DNA from: Candidatus Babelota bacterium
Lineage (GTDB): Bacteria; Babelota; Babeliae; Babelales; Chromulinivoraceae
Assembly: GCA_016183005.1 (NCBI GenBank)
Contig: JACPFN010000002.1
Location: 37,163-101,162 of the forward strand
DNA: 64,000 bases
Direction: 5' to 3'
Shown: piece by piece, positions 62,750-64,000 of the stretch
Numbering within the stretch: the first letter of the stretch is position 1
How the letters are laid out: each line of letters begins with the position of its first letter
The notes under the pieces: generated by a model
Databases searched by the model: none
Told to the model about the DNA's origin: nothing
Seen by the model: only the letters and a program-made list of their open reading frames with translations
Position numbers and translations under genes: made by a program

Positions 62750-63742
62750 ATGGCTATCATTCATGACACAAAAACAGATCCTAATAAAATTTTACCCATG
62801 ACTTATTTATGGGCAAGAACTTATTATAAAAATGGTGTTGCAAATAATTGGACCCCTGAGGAAATTTCTATGCAGCGTGATGTTGAGCAATGGAAAACTT
62901 CTGGTGTTATAAGTGATAAAGAGCGTGAGCTGGTTATTTTAAATTTAGGATTTTTTTCAACAGCAGAATCATTGACAGCAAATAATATTGTACTTGCAGT
63001 TTACAAGCATGTAACAAATCCTGAGTGTCGTCAGTATTTACTTCGTCAAGCATTTGAAGAGGCAATACATACAGATACTTTTATCTATTGTTGTGATACA
63101 TTGGGGCTTGATTCTGATTACATTTATACGATGTATCAGAATGTTGATATTATTAAAAAGAAGGATGATTTTGTTATTGGACTTACTAAATCTATTATGG
63201 ATAAAAATTTTGAGATTGTTGATGCAAAAACAACTCAGATGTTTATTCGTGATTTGATTGGTTTTTATGTGATCATGGAAGGCATATTTTTTTATGCAGG
63301 TTTTGCAATGATGCTTTCTTTGAAGCGGCATAAAAAAATGGTTGGCATAGGTGAACAATTTGAATATATCATGCGCGATGAAAGTTTGCATCTTGCTTTT
63401 GGTTGTGACTTAATTAATACAATTATTAAAGAAACTCCTGAAATTTGGACAGAGGTATTTCAAGATGAGATTGTTAATTTAATTAAACATGCGGTAGATC
63501 TTGAAACTGAATATGCAGTACAAGCTTGTCCAGATGGTCTTTTGGGTATTACGGGTAGACAATTCTGTGAGTATGTTCAATATATTGCAGATCGGCGTTT
63601 AGTTCGTTTGGGACTTGATAGAATTTATAACAATGAAAATCCATTTCTGTGGATGTCTGAAGCAGCAGATTTAAGTAAAGAGAAAAATTTCTTTGAAACG
63701 CGTGTAACAGAATATCAAACAGGTGGATCGCTTGAGTGGTAA
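62750..63742 (+). CDS. nrdB: ribonucleoside-diphosphate reductase, beta subunit with class Ic signature
   Basis: 330 residues. Metal-ligand helices: FFSTAESLTANN supplies Glu where most R2 have Asp; EEAIHTDTFIY gives Glu and His ligands, then Phe at the position of the radical Tyr (E-x-x-H-x-x-x-Y becomes E-A-I-H-T-D-T-F); later MEGIFFYAGF, RDESLHLAFG supply the remaining ligands. Glu plus Phe is the pairing described for the Chlamydia trachomatis class Ic (Mn/Fe) enzyme. GAAAGGA precedes the start. Confidence 0.96.
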   Translation: MAIIHDTKTDPNKILPMTYLWARTYYKNGVANNWTPEEISMQRDVEQWKTSGVISDKERELVILNLGFFSTAESLTANNIVLAVYKHVTNPECRQYLLRQAFEEAIHTDTFIYCCDTLGLDSDYIYTMYQNVDIIKKKDDFVIGLTKSIMDKNFEIVDAKTTQMFIRDLIGFYVIMEGIFFYAGFAMMLSLKRHKKMVGIGEQFEYIMRDESLHLAFGCDLINTIIKETPEIWTEVFQDEIVNLIKHAVDLETEYAVQACPDGLLGITGRQFCEYVQYIADRRLVRLGLDRIYNNENPFLWMSEAADLSKEKNFFETRVTEYQTGGSLEW

Positions 63743-63779
63743 GTTGATTTAAATTTTATTAAAAAAATAATAAATATAG

Positions 63780-63821
63780 AAGAAAGCTTCCTGTTGCTTT
63801 ATAATTACAGGAAGCTTTCTT
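63780..63821 (+). terminator. intrinsic terminator of nrdAB
   Basis: Arms AAGAAAGCTTCCTGT-type (63780-63794) and ACAGGAAGCTTTCTT (63807-63821) are exact complements around a 12-nt loop, followed by T-rich sequence, 37 bp after the nrdB stop. It may also serve the convergent gene at the right edge. Confidence 0.88.
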
Positions 63822-63865
63822 TATTTAATTTTGCTTCAAATCAATTAATCATCGAATAGCAATAT

Positions 63866-64000
63866 TTACTTGATCGATTCTGTCTTTAAGAGTGCTAAAC
63901 GGTTTAATTCAAGAACGCGCACTGCTTTAAGAACTGTTTGATCTTTAACGGCAACAAAAAGATTTAAAACACGTACTATTTTATTTTTTTCCGCTTCCAC
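63866..64000 (-). CDS. C-terminal end of an unidentified protein (partial)
   Basis: An open frame enters from the right edge and ends at TAA 63866-63868. The visible 44 residues read EAEKNKIVRVLNLFVAVKDQ, then TVLKAVRVLELNRLALLKTESIK. It is helical and basic. Too little is visible to name the family, and coding status rests on the open frame and its position after the convergent nrdAB terminator. Confidence 0.45.
   Translation of the reverse strand: MEAEKNKIVRVLNLFVAVKDQTVLKAVRVLELNRLALLKTESIK

Noticed and set aside
1..64000. CRISPR array, prophage or insertion sequence
   Set aside because: No spaced direct repeats, transposase or phage structural genes were seen; the only repeats are hairpins and the 54-bp units.

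Overview
The window is AT-rich bacterial DNA, densely packed with single-copy housekeeping genes and with genes for small exported proteins of no known family. About 70 protein genes are visible, and roughly 22 encode proteins with an N-terminal signal peptide and no recognisable enzymatic role. Together with amino-acid uptake carriers (APC, AGCS), a DMT permease, an ankyrin-type protein, broken genes and class Ic-type ribonucleotide reductase, this suggests a reduced, host-associated Gram-negative-type bacterium. Candidatus Dependentiae (TM6) is my best guess. That placement is inferred from gene content; no rRNA is present to confirm it. TGA is used as a normal stop codon. No tRNA, rRNA, CRISPR array, insertion sequence or prophage was seen.

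Layout. 1-13 kb: the 3' part of mnmG is cut by the left edge. Then come a pair of related small secreted proteins, mraY, two members of a Trp-rich secreted family, an APC permease, a TrmH-type methyltransferase overlapping tgt, a secreted unknown, murB and trhO, and a decayed ankyrin gene. 13-20 kb: rpmG, pheT-lspA-comF, a stand-alone LigD-type polymerase domain and a secreted alpha/beta hydrolase. 20-32 kb: three tandem related membrane proteins, a Cys-rich secreted protein, mutL, three secreted coiled-coil proteins, a DMT permease and a 918-residue secreted coiled-coil protein. 32-44 kb: prmC, ftsY, the third Trp-rich family member, a HAS-barrel-like protein with rnhB, a LexA-like protein without its catalytic serine, rpsF-rpsR-truA-GNAT, rsmE, a degenerate stretch, a COG4997-type pyrophosphohydrolase, tsaB with a tiny zinc ribbon, and ruvX. 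44-64 kb: AGCS carrier, murE, a MutY-like glycosylase, polA, rpmA, secF, rho, tsaD, smpB, a broken membrane pyrophosphatase gene, a secreted thioredoxin, nrdA-nrdB, and the end of one more gene at the right edge.

How the genes fit together. Peptidoglycan synthesis is represented by mraY, murB and murE (the last with the meso-DAP DNPR motif), so the cell probably makes a DAP-type wall. Translation and tRNA modification are represented by mnmG, tgt, trhO, tsaB, tsaD, truA, rsmE, prmC, pheT, smpB and ribosomal proteins L33, S6, S18 and L27. Repair is represented by mutL, mutY, polA, rnhB, ruvX and LigD-Pol. Export is represented by ftsY, secF and lspA, matching the large exported proteome. Many genes end in strong hairpins, often shared by convergent neighbours.

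Most worth a second look: the dispersed Trp-rich secreted family, one member carrying an exact 18-residue repeat; a hairpin element shared by two distant loci; the NrdB signature of a Mn/Fe class Ic enzyme; the altered substrate pocket of Tgt; the disrupted pyrophosphatase; and the LexA-like pseudoprotease.
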